Assembly: GCF_900496965.1 (NCBI RefSeq)
Contig: NZ_UFQB01000001.1
Span: 310,001-374,000 of the forward strand
Reading direction: 5' to 3'
DNA length: 64,000 bases
DNA from: Achromobacter agilis
Lineage (GTDB): Bacteria; Pseudomonadota; Gammaproteobacteria; Burkholderiales; Burkholderiaceae_B
The position numbers and the translations under genes are program-made. The notes below the pieces were generated by a model. It ran no database searches. It saw nothing but the letters and a program-made list of their open reading frames with translations, and was not told the origin of the DNA. Shown in pieces: positions 1 to 7,708 of the stretch (positions are counted from its first letter, which is position 1; each line of letters begins with the position of its first letter).

Positions 1-544
1 GGAAGTGCGCGTCGAAATCGGCGTCGTAGCCGCGCGCGGCGAAGCGCGAGCGCTTGAACAGCCGCGACGGCAGTTCGCTGGCCACCGCCAGCGCACTGGC
101 GTGCCCGCCCATTTCCACGCCCTGCGCGGCCACCTGGATGGCCGACACGCCGGCCGCGCAGATGCCGTGCACCGACAAGGTCTCCATGGGCTGCGCCGCC
201 AGCTCGCCCTGGATCATGTTCGAGAAGCCCGGCATCAGCGCATCCCCGCCCGAGGAGCCGCTGGCCAGCAGCGACACGGCCGACAGATCGCCATCGTTGC
301 GCCGCAGGCAATCGCGGATGGCATTGGCCGCCAGCTGTGCGTTGGAGAAGGCCGTGGCGCCCTCGGCGTCGATCGCGTAGTAACGCTGCTTGATGCCGTT
401 CTCGGCCAGGATGCGGCTCTTGATCCGGCCGGACATGCGGTTCAGCGGCGCGATGTAGCTGTCCATGGCCTCGTTGGATACGGGTTCGCCCGGCATGAAA
501 TAGCCGGCGCTCTCCAGGTAGACACGATGAAACGCAATAGGCAT
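1..544 (-). CDS. beta-ketoacyl-ACP synthase III-like protein, StlD/DarB type (3' part outside window)
   Basis: N-terminal 181 residues of a thiolase-fold ketosynthase; the rest lies beyond the left edge. The reading starts MPIAFHRVYLESAGYFMPGE and matches my memory of the StlD/DarB subgroup, which condenses acyl units in dialkylresorcinol-type pathways. The likely nucleophile is Cys129 in HGICAAG, where FabH has its active-site cysteine. The ATG at 544 lies 34 bases after the stop of the upstream desaturase, so the two are probably cotranscribed. What is seen: ketosynthase fold motifs and the cysteine. What is inferred: the subgroup and a role in a specialised lipid or resorcinol product with the two diiron enzymes upstream. 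An ordinary FabH is less likely because the N-terminus (PGEPVSNEAM, then SRILAENGIK) is not FabH-like. Confidence 0.75.
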   Translation of the reverse strand, partial: MPIAFHRVYLESAGYFMPGEPVSNEAMDSYIAPLNRMSGRIKSRILAENGIKQRYYAIDAEGATAFSNAQLAANAIRDCLRRNDGDLSAVSLLASGSSGGDALMPGFSNMIQGELAAQPMETLSVHGICAAGVSAIQVAAQGVEMGGHASALAVASELPSRLFKRSRFAARGYDADFDAHF

Positions 545-578
545 GGCGGGTCTCTAGTGGAAAAATGGGATGGCGGCG

Positions 579-1487
579 CTAGCGGACATGCTCGGGCGCC
601 ATGCACGAACGGCTGCGGAAACGCGGCACGAACGTGCCCAGCACGAAAACGCGGAACATATAGGGTGTCAGCCCGCGTTCGTTCAAAGTCGGGTTCACGC
701 GGTCGCGGTAGCGCTCGCGATGCAGGCGGGCCAGCTCGGCCCAGTGCGCGCGCGAATGCTCGTGATGCGCGGTGTGCAGGCCAATATTGAACAGCAGCGG
801 ATTGACCAGGCCTTCGAAGTTGCGCGCGTAGTTCAGGCCGGCCGCCGGCCGCGGGCCGCCGTCGGCGTGCGCATGCTGCAGGTAATTCGTGGCCAGCAGC
901 CAATGCAGGCCGTGTAGCTGCGGGATGATGACGAACACCAGCGCCTTGGCGGGATTCACGGCCAGCAGGCCGCCCCACAGGCCCAGCCACGCGCCATACT
1001 GCGCCATGCAATAGCGCCACGCGCCCGGCCAGTGGCGGCGCAGGCGGCCCAGCCACGCGAAAAACAGGGGATACAGCACCCAGACGGCCTGCAGCGGGTG
1101 GATGAGATAGCCCCACAGATGATTCGTGTCGCCCCCGAAACGGTACGTGCGCGCCGCGTCGCGCTCGCCGTGGCGGTAACGGTGGTGATTCGCCACGTGG
1201 GCCGGATAGAAAACGAACGTGGGATGCCCCTGCAGCAGAGTGATCCAGAAGTCGGTGGCGCGATTGGCCCAGCGGCCCCGCCACATCCGGATGTGCGTGT
1301 GGTTGTGGTGGATGACGCCGATGCCCAGGGTCAGGAACAGCATCAGCCCGTAAAGCGGCCACCAGAATCCATGCACCCACTGCCAGGCCGCCAGCGCAGG
1401 CAGGGCAGCCAGATAGGCAAGGCTCTGCCAGTCGCGCCGGTTGCGCAGCGACGGCAGCCGGCGCGGCGCCTCAGGCCCGCCCGCCAA
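579..1487 (-). CDS. membrane fatty acid desaturase
   Basis: Membrane-bound diiron desaturase of about 302 residues. Three histidine clusters are visible: HHNHTH near residues 60-65 after a hydrophobic stretch, NHHRYRHG near 100-107, and HTAHHEHS in the C-terminal third. Together they would hold the two irons that activate oxygen. Hydrophobic segments lie around residues 22-58 and in the middle of the protein. The start is uncertain. The open frame runs far upstream over the preceding gene, so I chose the TTG at 1487, which overlaps the 3' end of the hydroxylase gene by 17 bases and has GAGAG just upstream. The overlap implies translational coupling. The substrate is unknown; the ketosynthase downstream suggests a long acyl chain used in a specialised lipid. 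Confidence 0.8.
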   Translation of the reverse strand: MAGGPEAPRRLPSLRNRRDWQSLAYLAALPALAAWQWVHGFWWPLYGLMLFLTLGIGVIHHNHTHIRMWRGRWANRATDFWITLLQGHPTFVFYPAHVANHHRYRHGERDAARTYRFGGDTNHLWGYLIHPLQAVWVLYPLFFAWLGRLRRHWPGAWRYCMAQYGAWLGLWGGLLAVNPAKALVFVIIPQLHGLHWLLATNYLQHAHADGGPRPAAGLNYARNFEGLVNPLLFNIGLHTAHHEHSRAHWAELARLHRERYRDRVNPTLNERGLTPYMFRVFVLGTFVPRFRSRSCMAPEHVR

Positions 1488-2247
1488 GCGACTCTCGCTG
1501 CCGGAAGGCATCCAGCTGGACCGCAGCCGCCTCGGCCTTGAGGCGGGTGCGGAACAGGCGGTCCATGAAGGTGAACTGGAAGCCATAGTTGCCGTTGTAG
1601 CAGGCATGGTGCAGGTGATGGCGGCGGCTGGCGGCGAACCAGTGCGCGTAGGAAACGCGGGGGAAAAAGTCGTAGTTGGCGTGTCCGATGCAATTGAAGA
1701 ACAGGCTGAACAGCGGCACCGAGGCCAGCGACCAGAAGCTGAAGTCATGCAGCACCATGGGCAGCAGGATCACATTGCCCAGCATGATGGCTTCGATGGG
1801 ATGGAAGCTGTACGTGGAAAACGGCGTGGTCACGACCGAGCGGTGGTGCGGCAGATGGAAACGGCGCAGCGGCTTGGTGTGCAGCAAGCGGTGGTTGATC
1901 CAGAAATGCACATCGTTCCAGGCCACCAGCACCAGGATCTCGAGCAGGATCTGCTGCCAGCCGGCATCCGGGTCCAGCCGCGCCCACCCCAGCTGCAGCA
2001 GGCCCCACGGGAAGATCATGCCCGTGCCGAACAGCAGGATGGACAGGCCGGACTGGACGAACTCGCGCCGCAGCTGGCCGGGCGCGAGCGGACGGGGATC
2101 CAGCTTGCGGCCGATGCCCATCGCGGGCAGGAGCGTGTGCGTCAGCAGCCAGGTGGCCGCGCCGAAGACCAGGTAAATGCCACCGAAAAACAACAGGCCC
2201 GCCAGCATGACCTGCCAAGCGGACAAGGCTTCAAAAGCTTGGGCCAT
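1471..2247 (-). CDS. sterol desaturase / fatty acid hydroxylase family protein
   Basis: 258-residue integral membrane protein of the fatty acid hydroxylase superfamily (non-haem diiron). The histidine motifs are H114/H119/H123 (HFWINHRLLH), HLPHH near 131-135 and HHLHH near 210-214, in the order expected for the family. Hydrophobic segments are at about 12-38, 66-88 and 100-112. It is the first gene of a three-gene minus-strand set with the desaturase and ketosynthase; a perfect palindrome 65 bases upstream (2312-2329) is a candidate operator. The family hydroxylates or desaturates lipids, including fatty acyl chains and carotenoids; the substrate here cannot be read from sequence. Bacteria of this kind do not make sterols, so the family name should not be taken literally. 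Confidence 0.85.
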   Translation of the reverse strand: MAQAFEALSAWQVMLAGLLFFGGIYLVFGAATWLLTHTLLPAMGIGRKLDPRPLAPGQLRREFVQSGLSILLFGTGMIFPWGLLQLGWARLDPDAGWQQILLEILVLVAWNDVHFWINHRLLHTKPLRRFHLPHHRSVVTTPFSTYSFHPIEAIMLGNVILLPMVLHDFSFWSLASVPLFSLFFNCIGHANYDFFPRVSYAHWFAASRRHHLHHACYNGNYGFQFTFMDRLFRTRLKAEAAAVQLDAFRQRESLGGRA

Positions 2248-2311
2248 GAACGTTTTGTTTCACCCGAAGAATGGCCGCATCATAAGCAATCCGTCAGCTT
2301 CCGGGTGAGTC

Positions 2312-2329
2312 ATTCATTACAAAATGAAT
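2312..2329. promoter_or_regulatory. palindromic operator upstream of the lipid cluster
   Basis: Perfect inverted repeat ATTCATT-ACAA-AATGAAT, with 7-base arms and a 4-base spacer, lying 65-82 bases upstream of the hydroxylase start. The size and spacer suit a dimeric TetR-type repressor. No regulator gene adjoins it in the window, so the cognate protein is unknown. Confidence 0.5.
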
Positions 2330-2371
2330 CAGAACACCACAAAGCTGGCGGGCTGCTCACGAGCGCCCCGG

Positions 2372-3265
2372 CTACCGGCAGGGATAGAGACGGTTCAGGC
2401 CGCTCACCGCCGCGTCCATGCGGGCGGCCAGCGCCTCGCTGGCGCGTGGCATCGGTTGCCGCAGCTCCGCGCTCAGCAGGCCCTGGCGCCCAAGCTGCGC
2501 CTTCACGGGGCCGGGATTGGGTTCGGCGAACGTCAGCTGGATCACCGGAACCAGCGCATGGAAGAGCTGCCTGGCCCGGTCCAGCTGCTGCGCCCGCAAC
2601 GCCCGGTACATGGCCACGAACAGGTCGGGGCGGATATGCGCCGCCGCCGCGATCATGCCGGCGCCGCCCATGCAGATCACGGACAGGGATTGCAGGTCCT
2701 CGCCCGCCAGCACATTCATATTGCCGTCGGCGATCAGCGCGATGGTCTTCTCCAGCGCGCCGCCGCAGTCCTTGATCGCGGCGATGTTCGGATGCGCCGC
2801 CAGCACGAGCAGGGTCGCGGTATCCAGCGTGGCGCCGGTCCGGTAGGGAATGTCGTAAAGAACCAGGGGGGAGCGCGAAGCATCGGCCAGGCAGCGGAAA
2901 TAGGCGGCTGCGCCTTCCTGCCCGGGGCGCACGTAGTACGGCGCGGGAGCCAGGATTCCCGCCAGCGGGCGCGTGCCGAATGCCGCCAGGCGCTGCAGCA
3001 CGTGTCCCTGATGGTTGCCGGCCAGGCCCATGATGACGGGCAGCGAGCCCGCCTCCGTCAGCACGGCGTCAAGCACGGCCAGTTGTTCGGCATCGTCCAG
3101 GGACGCGGCCTCGCCGGTGCTGCCGCACACGACCAGCCCGTCCACACCCGCGGTGGCATAGTGGCGCACCAGGCGGCGCAAGGCCCCGCCATCCACGGCG
3201 CCGCCGGAAAACGGCGTGACGAGAGGCACCCAGACGCCCTGGATCGGAGATTGATGAGATTGCAT
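2372..3265 (-). CDS. dapA: 4-hydroxy-tetrahydrodipicolinate synthase / DHDPS-family aldolase
   Basis: 297-residue (beta/alpha)8 aldolase of the DHDPS/N-acetylneuraminate lyase family. The visible active-site residues are GSTGE at 48-52 (pyruvate-binding loop), Tyr137 and Arg142 in YDIPYRTG, and Lys165 in AAIKDCGG, which forms the Schiff base with pyruvate. The YxxPxR pattern favours true DHDPS (pyruvate plus aspartate semialdehyde, lysine and peptidoglycan pathway) over sugar-acid aldolases. The ATG at 3265 is preceded by AAGGAGTG at good spacing; an in-frame upstream extension is not coding-like. It stands alone, with an 11-base inverted repeat about 100 bases upstream. Many Alcaligenaceae carry several dapA paralogues, so this one may be catabolic. 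Family sure, exact substrate less so. Confidence 0.8.
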   Translation of the reverse strand: MQSHQSPIQGVWVPLVTPFSGGAVDGGALRRLVRHYATAGVDGLVVCGSTGEAASLDDAEQLAVLDAVLTEAGSLPVIMGLAGNHQGHVLQRLAAFGTRPLAGILAPAPYYVRPGQEGAAAYFRCLADASRSPLVLYDIPYRTGATLDTATLLVLAAHPNIAAIKDCGGALEKTIALIADGNMNVLAGEDLQSLSVICMGGAGMIAAAAHIRPDLFVAMYRALRAQQLDRARQLFHALVPVIQLTFAEPNPGPVKAQLGRQGLLSAELRQPMPRASEALAARMDAAVSGLNRLYPCR

Positions 3266-3366
3266 GTGAACACTCCTTCGGTGTAAGCGGACCGTGGTTG
3301 GACCGTACAGAAGTGCTCGGGATATCAGAGGGATGCGCGGACGGCGCCAAGCGCCGCCAGGAGGCC

Positions 3367-3396
3367 GCTGTTCCGTCGCCCATCTGACGGAACAGC
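3367..3396. promoter_or_regulatory. long inverted repeat upstream of dapA-like gene
   Basis: Perfect 11-base arms GCTGTTCCGTC and GACGGAACAGC with an 8-base spacer, 102-131 bases upstream of the dapA-like start. Length and position fit an operator or activator site for this gene. It is not followed by a T run in either direction, so a terminator is unlikely. Confidence 0.4.
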
Positions 3397-3601
3397 ATGC
3401 TCCGGTCAGATGAGCGGCTGTTTTTTGGATTTCAGGCCAGCGCAAGCCAGCACCACGCCCAGGGCGCGGAACAGGAAAGCGGATTGGTTGGCCTGACGAA
3501 TCATGGAATTGGAAATTGCGGGTGGCGCAAGAAGCGGAAATCTACCGGGAGCGTGGAGCGGTGTCAACGTTGGCTTGCGCAAGATAGGCGTCCGAAAGCA
3601 G

Positions 3602-3737
3602 GTGTCTGACACCCGTACGAGATACCGCCACGGCTTGCGGCAGGTCTTGCCGGGTGTCTGACACCAGTTGCGTGAGTGTCAGACACCCGGGAGACGCCGG
3701 GACAAGATGAAGGGCATCTCGTACGGGTGTCAGACAC
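3602..3737. repeat. nested inverted-repeat element, copy 1 (four GTGTC-N-GACAC cores)
   Basis: Four near-palindromic cores GTGTCTGACAC or its complement lie at 3602-3612, 3654-3664, 3676-3686 and 3727-3737. The outer pair extends to a perfect 22-base inverted repeat (3602-3623 with 3716-3737). The inner pair extends to a 15-base one (3650-3664 with 3676-3690, 11-base loop). The whole block can fold as a hairpin inside a hairpin. A related copy lies at 5752-5863. It resembles REP/BIME-type interspersed elements; no transposase is present. Confidence 0.8.
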
Positions 3738-3765
3738 GGAAGCGTCCGCTCCCTTCAAAACGCCA

Positions 3766-4251
3766 TCATTCCAGGCTGGCCAAAAACACCGCGCACAGGG
3801 CTTCCATGCCCTTGCGGTCGTCTTCGTCGAAGCGGTCCGGCACCGGGCTGTCCACGTCCCAGACGCCGATCAGCTTGCCTTCCAGCACCAGGGGCACCAC
3901 GATCTCGGAACGCGAAGCCGCGTCGCAAGCGATATGGCCCGGGAAGGCATGCACATCGGGCACCAGCTGCGTCTGGCGCTGGCTGGCGGCGGCGCCGCAC
4001 ACGCCGCGGTTCAGCGCAATGCGCACGCAGGCCGGCTTACCCTGGAAAGGCCCCAGGACCAGTTCGGTGCCGTCGAAGAAATAGAAACCCGCCCAGTTCA
4101 AGCCAGGCAGGGCCTGGTAGGCCAGCGCGCTCAGGTTGGCGGCGTTGGCGATGCGGTCGCGCTCGCCTTCCAGCAAAGCGCGGGCCTGGACGGCCAGCTC
4201 GGCATACAGGGCGGTCTTGGAATCGGCGGAGATCGGGGCGGCTTCGAACAT
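3766..4251 (-). CDS. msrC: free methionine-(R)-sulfoxide reductase (GAF domain)
   Basis: 161-residue single GAF-domain enzyme that reduces free methionine-R-sulfoxide in the cytoplasm, an oxidative-stress repair role. The three redox cysteines are present: Cys75 in GKPACVRI, Cys85 in GVCG and Cys109 in HIACD. Their spacing of 10 and 24 equals that of E. coli fRMsr (YebR). The family motif SEIVVP and the closing GVWDVDSP segment are also intact, so the enzyme should be active. The ATG at 4251 gives the family's normal length; the longer open frame upstream is not coding-like. It is transcribed away from the aminotransferase gene with a 178-base gap, and the repeat element lies just after its stop. 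Confidence 0.9.
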   Translation of the reverse strand: MFEAAPISADSKTALYAELAVQARALLEGERDRIANAANLSALAYQALPGLNWAGFYFFDGTELVLGPFQGKPACVRIALNRGVCGAAASQRQTQLVPDVHAFPGHIACDAASRSEIVVPLVLEGKLIGVWDVDSPVPDRFDEDDRKGMEALCAVFLASLE

Positions 4252-4429
4252 GGCGGAAATGTAACTGTACAGGCGATTATCGGTGCAGGTGATTTTAGAG
4301 GTTCCGCCCATTATGGGGGCCGGGCCGCCGCCGTGTGGGACAATACTTTTCGCCAATTTTTTCAACCGGGCCTCCCGAAGGGAAAAAAACGCCCGTCTCT
4401 TCCTACCCTTCTTGATCAAGAAGCACTCC

Positions 4430-5629
4430 ATGGACAAGCCTCTCGAACCTGCGTTTTCCTTCTCGGAACGCGCCCAGCAACTCACCAGCTCCGCCATCCG
4501 CGAGATCCTCAAGGTAACCGAGCGTCCCGAAGTCATTTCGTTCGCAGGCGGCCTGCCGGCGCCCGGCGGCTTCCCGGTAGAAGTGGTGCGAGAGGCATTC
4601 GACAAGGTATTGGCCACCAACGGCCGCGCCGCGCTGCAATACGGCCCGACCGAAGGCTACGCGCCGTTGCGCCAATGGGTTGCCGACGATCTGAACAGCG
4701 CCGGCGCGAACGTCACCGCCGACCAGATCCTGATCGTGTCGGGCTCGCAGCAGGCGCTCGACCTGCTGGGCAAGGTGCTGATCGACAAGGACAGCAAGGT
4801 GCTCGTCGAGGACCCCAGCTACCTGGGCGCCCTGCAATCGTTCAGCCTGTACCAGCCGAAGTTCACGCCGGTGCCCACCGACGAAGGCGGCCTGATCCCG
4901 GAAGCCATCACCCCTGAACTGGCCGACGGCGCGCGCTTCCTGTATGCGCTGCCCAACTTCCAGAACCCCACCGGGCGCACGCTCAACCTGGAGCGCCGCA
5001 TCGCGCTGGTCAAGCGCGCCGCGGAACTGAACCTGACCATCGTCGAAGACGATCCCTACGGCGAACTGCGCTACGCGGGCGAACCGCAGCCGGGCCTGAT
5101 CGCGCTGGCCACCGAGCACGGCGCCAACGTCGTCCGCCTGGGCACGTTCTCGAAGGTGCTGGCCCCGGGCCTGCGCCTGGGCTACATCGCCGCCGCGCGC
5201 CCGCTGATCAACAAGCTGGTGCAAGCCAAGCAGGCCACCGACCTGCACACGCCCACGCTGACGCAGATGGCCGTGTACGAGATCGTCAAGGGCGGCTTCC
5301 TGAAGGAACACCTGCCGAACGTACGCGAAATCTACCGTGCGCAAGGCAGTTGCATGCTGGAAGCCATCACCCGCGAATTCCCGTCCACCGTCACCTGGAC
5401 CAAGCCGGAAGGCGGCATGTTCATCTGGCTGACGCTGCCCGAGCACATCGACAGCACCAAGCTCCTGGAAAAGGCCATCGCGCAGAACGTGGCATTCGTG
5501 CCGGGCGCCCCGTTCTACTGCGGCGCCGGCAAGTCCAACACGCTGCGCCTGAGCTTCGCCACCGTGCCGGAAGACAAGATCCGCACCGGCATCGCCATCC
5601 TCGGCAAACTGCTAAAAGAGGAAGGTTAA
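4430..5629 (+). CDS. PLP-dependent aminotransferase, class I/II (2-aminoadipate / branched-chain type)
   Basis: 399-residue fold-type I aminotransferase. PLP is held by Lys242 in GTFSKVLAPG, with the usual NPTGRT loop (179-184) and EDDPYGELRY segment (206-215). The N-terminal signature EVISFAGGLPAPG is typical of the LysN / MocR-like aminotransferase subgroup, which transfers amino groups from 2-aminoadipate, leucine or aromatic amino acids to 2-oxoglutarate. The ATG at 4430 gives the usual start; an upstream in-frame extension reads as non-coding. No partner gene is adjacent: ubiA begins 329 bases downstream after a repeat element. Substrate is not decidable from sequence. Confidence 0.85.
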   Translation: MDKPLEPAFSFSERAQQLTSSAIREILKVTERPEVISFAGGLPAPGGFPVEVVREAFDKVLATNGRAALQYGPTEGYAPLRQWVADDLNSAGANVTADQILIVSGSQQALDLLGKVLIDKDSKVLVEDPSYLGALQSFSLYQPKFTPVPTDEGGLIPEAITPELADGARFLYALPNFQNPTGRTLNLERRIALVKRAAELNLTIVEDDPYGELRYAGEPQPGLIALATEHGANVVRLGTFSKVLAPGLRLGYIAAARPLINKLVQAKQATDLHTPTLTQMAVYEIVKGGFLKEHLPNVREIYRAQGSCMLEAITREFPSTVTWTKPEGGMFIWLTLPEHIDSTKLLEKAIAQNVAFVPGAPFYCGAGKSNTLRLSFATVPEDKIRTGIAILGKLLKEEG

Positions 5630-5751
5630 GCCCCCCGAAGCGCCTGCGGCGCCTCCCTCCAGGGGCGCTGGCTGCGGACCTGCGGAGCCGGATCCGTGCA
5701 GCCCCGCTTGGCGGCATTTGCCGCAAATGACGCGGGGGCCTCATGCAGCAA

Positions 5752-5863
5752 GTGTCTGACACCCGTATGGGAGATGCTACGGCTTGCGCCAGTGCTCCTC
5801 GAGTGTCAGACACCCGGAAGCATCGCGGCAAACCGTAGATCATCGCGTACGGGTGTCAGACAC
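5752..5863. repeat. nested inverted-repeat element, copy 2
   Basis: Three GTGTC-N-GACAC cores at 5752-5762, 5803-5813 and 5853-5863. The outer cores extend into matching arms (GTGTCTGACACCCGTA and its complement). The segment CGGCTTGCG after the first arm is shared with copy 1 at 3602-3737. The left inner core of copy 1 is absent here. The rest of the 5630-5958 gap holds no gene I can support. Confidence 0.75.
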
Positions 5864-5958
5864 GGGCAAAGCACGGGCACCGCGGCATACGGAGCGGCTG
5901 GGCGCAATGCCCGGCCGTTGTTGTTTTATGCTGTCGGTTTTCCCACCTCCGTTTCGCC

Positions 5959-6891
5959 GTGACTGTGAGCGCCCCCCAACAATCTCCCGTGGACCTCAGT
6001 GACATCGTCTTCACCGACTGGGTCGAACGCTGGCTGCCGAAATCGTGGCGGCCCTATGCCCGGCTTTGCCGCCTGGACCGTCCCATCGGCACCTGGCTGA
6101 CCTTGCTGCCGGCGATCGCCGCGCTGGTCCAGGCCGCCGGCGGCCTGCCGGACCTGCAGCGGCTGATCGTGTTTTCGCTGGGCGCGCTGCTCATGCGCGG
6201 CATCGGTTGCACCGTGAACGACATGTGCGACCGCAAATTCGACAAGCACGTCGAGCGCACGCGGTTCCGCCCCTTGACCAGCGGCCAGCTCACGATGAAG
6301 CACGCCGTGTGGTTCCTGCTCGGGCAATTGCTGGTCTGCGGCTCGCTGCTGTTCTTCCTGAACGAGATGAGCCGCTGGCTGGCGGTGGCGGTGCTGCCGT
6401 TCGTCTTCATCTATCCGTTGTGCAAGCGCGTCACGTACTGGCCGCAGGTCGTGCTGGGCATCTGCTTCAACTGGGGCATGCTGATGGCCTGGTCGGACAC
6501 CCAGAACCATGTGCCGCTGGCCGCCATCGCGATGTGGGCGGGCGCCGTGCTGTGGCAGGTCGGCTACGACAGCATCTATGCCTACGTGGACGTACGGGAC
6601 GATCGCAGCCTGGGGCTGCACTCCACCGCCATGCGCTTCGGCGACCAGGGCAAGCTCTGGATCGGCGGCTTCTACCTGGGCACCGTCGTACTGTGGGCCT
6701 GGGGCGGCTACGCCATCGGCTTGTCGTGGGCCTACCTGGTCGGCATTGCCGCGGTGGCGGTGCATCTGGCATGGCAGCTGAAGGTTTTCGACATCCAGCG
6801 CCCGGACCGCAACTTCATGCTGTTCCGCGCCAACCTCTGGCTGGGCGCCCTGCTGGTCGCCGCCGCGCTGGCCGGCACGCTGATCCGCTGA
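5959..6891 (+). CDS. ubiA: 4-hydroxybenzoate octaprenyltransferase
   Basis: 310-residue polytopic membrane prenyltransferase that joins 4-hydroxybenzoate to the polyprenyl chain in ubiquinone synthesis. The first Asp-rich motif is NDMCDRKFD at 87-95; the second is D211/D215 in YVDVRDDRSLG. Both bind the Mg-diphosphate of the prenyl donor. Eight or so hydrophobic helices follow in the usual order. The start is a GTG at 5959; a second GTG two codons on is also possible. Length is near the family norm of about 290. It stands alone between the repeat element and a DUF1090 gene. Confidence 0.93.
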   Translation: MTVSAPQQSPVDLSDIVFTDWVERWLPKSWRPYARLCRLDRPIGTWLTLLPAIAALVQAAGGLPDLQRLIVFSLGALLMRGIGCTVNDMCDRKFDKHVERTRFRPLTSGQLTMKHAVWFLLGQLLVCGSLLFFLNEMSRWLAVAVLPFVFIYPLCKRVTYWPQVVLGICFNWGMLMAWSDTQNHVPLAAIAMWAGAVLWQVGYDSIYAYVDVRDDRSLGLHSTAMRFGDQGKLWIGGFYLGTVVLWAWGGYAIGLSWAYLVGIAAVAVHLAWQLKVFDIQRPDRNFMLFRANLWLGALLVAAALAGTLIR

Positions 6892-6993
6892 CGCCGCACG
6901 AGGGCGGCGCCAACGCCCGTTGACGCCGCGCATTGCCTGCGGCGCCGCCAGGGGCCATGATGGAGCCTCCGCAACGCATTACGGAGACCACGC

Positions 6994-7398
6994 ATGCCCT
7001 CATTGCTCAAGTCCCTGGTCCTCGCGGCCGCCGCCAGCGCCGCGTTCGGCGCGATCCCGGCCCAGGCCGCCAGCGACTGCTCGGCCCAGCGCGGCTGCGC
7101 CGCCAAGTTCTGCCACATCGAAAACGACATCGCCGCCGCCCAGGCGCAGAACAACACGCGCCGCGAGGCCGGCTTGCGCAAGGCTCTGGCCGAAGCCAAG
7201 GCCAATTGCACCGACAGCCGTCTGCAGTCCCAGCGCGAGGCCGACGTGCGCGAAAAGCAGAGCAAAGTGGCCGAACGGGAAAGCGAACTCAAGCAGGCGC
7301 GCGCCAAGGGCAAGCAAGACAAGATCGACAAGGCCCAGCGCAAGCTGGATGAAGCCAAGGCGGAATACGACGCCGCGCTGGCTGAACTGAACCGCTGA
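6994..7398 (+). CDS. DUF1090 family secreted coiled-coil protein
   Basis: 134 residues with a Sec signal peptide (KSLVLAAAASAAFGAIPAQA, cleavage about residue 25) and a short mature protein rich in Lys, Glu, Ala and Arg. Three cysteines lie in the first 25 mature residues (DCSAQRGCAAKFC) and one in NCTDSR. The second half, REKQSKVAERESELKQARAK and beyond, has the heptad look of a coiled coil. This is the DUF1090 (YqjC-like) pattern; a periplasmic location follows from the signal peptide, but the function is unknown. GGAGACC lies just upstream of the ATG. It is a single gene between ubiA and a DUF4148 gene. Confidence 0.82.
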   Translation: MPSLLKSLVLAAAASAAFGAIPAQAASDCSAQRGCAAKFCHIENDIAAAQAQNNTRREAGLRKALAEAKANCTDSRLQSQREADVREKQSKVAERESELKQARAKGKQDKIDKAQRKLDEAKAEYDAALAELNR

Positions 7399-7708
7399 CC
7401 TCTCCCCCTCTTGCCAGCCCCGGCCCCGGGGCTGCGCGCAGCCTTCCCTCCCGCCTCCATCGTCTGACGCCCGCCCCCAGGGGGGCCGTCGCCTATGGCG
7501 TCATCAAATGGAAATATCGCCACCCATGGAACCATTTGGTGAAACCGAAACAGATTAGGCTATATTTTGGAAAGATGTTTTCAGGGAATAAGGGTTTATC
7601 CCAGGGCTATTTGGGCACAGAATGCATCTCATCGGGACACAGCAAGCGAACCCCCAGGCAATCAGGCCCGCGGTTCGGATCCCAAGCCCAAGACATCGGA
7701 GGTCTGCC
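7399..7708. other. 310-base intergenic region upstream of DUF4148 gene
   Basis: No gene seen. The left third is C-rich. The right part has a short inverted repeat (CAAATGG near 7508, CCATTTG near 7535) and an AT-rich stretch with a TATATT box near 7560, which could serve the DUF4148 gene. A long untranslated leader of over 100 bases would follow. The promoter is weakly supported. Confidence 0.4.

Larger units (their letters stand above)
3266..3765. other. 500-base intergenic region (dapA-like to msrC)
   Basis: No convincing gene. It holds the 11-base inverted repeat (3367-3396) and the nested repeat element (3602-3737). Short open frames across it are low-complexity artefacts of the repeat and the GC bias. 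Confidence 0.6.

Noticed and set aside
1441-3286. Long plus-strand open frames across the hydroxylase and dapA genes
   Set aside because: They are antisense to genes with clear motifs and have Gln/His/Arg-rich, unstructured translations.
3564-3758. Short frames in the nested repeat (64 residues minus, 138 residues plus)
   Set aside because: They are made of the repeat itself; the palindromes give repeated VSDT peptides on both strands.
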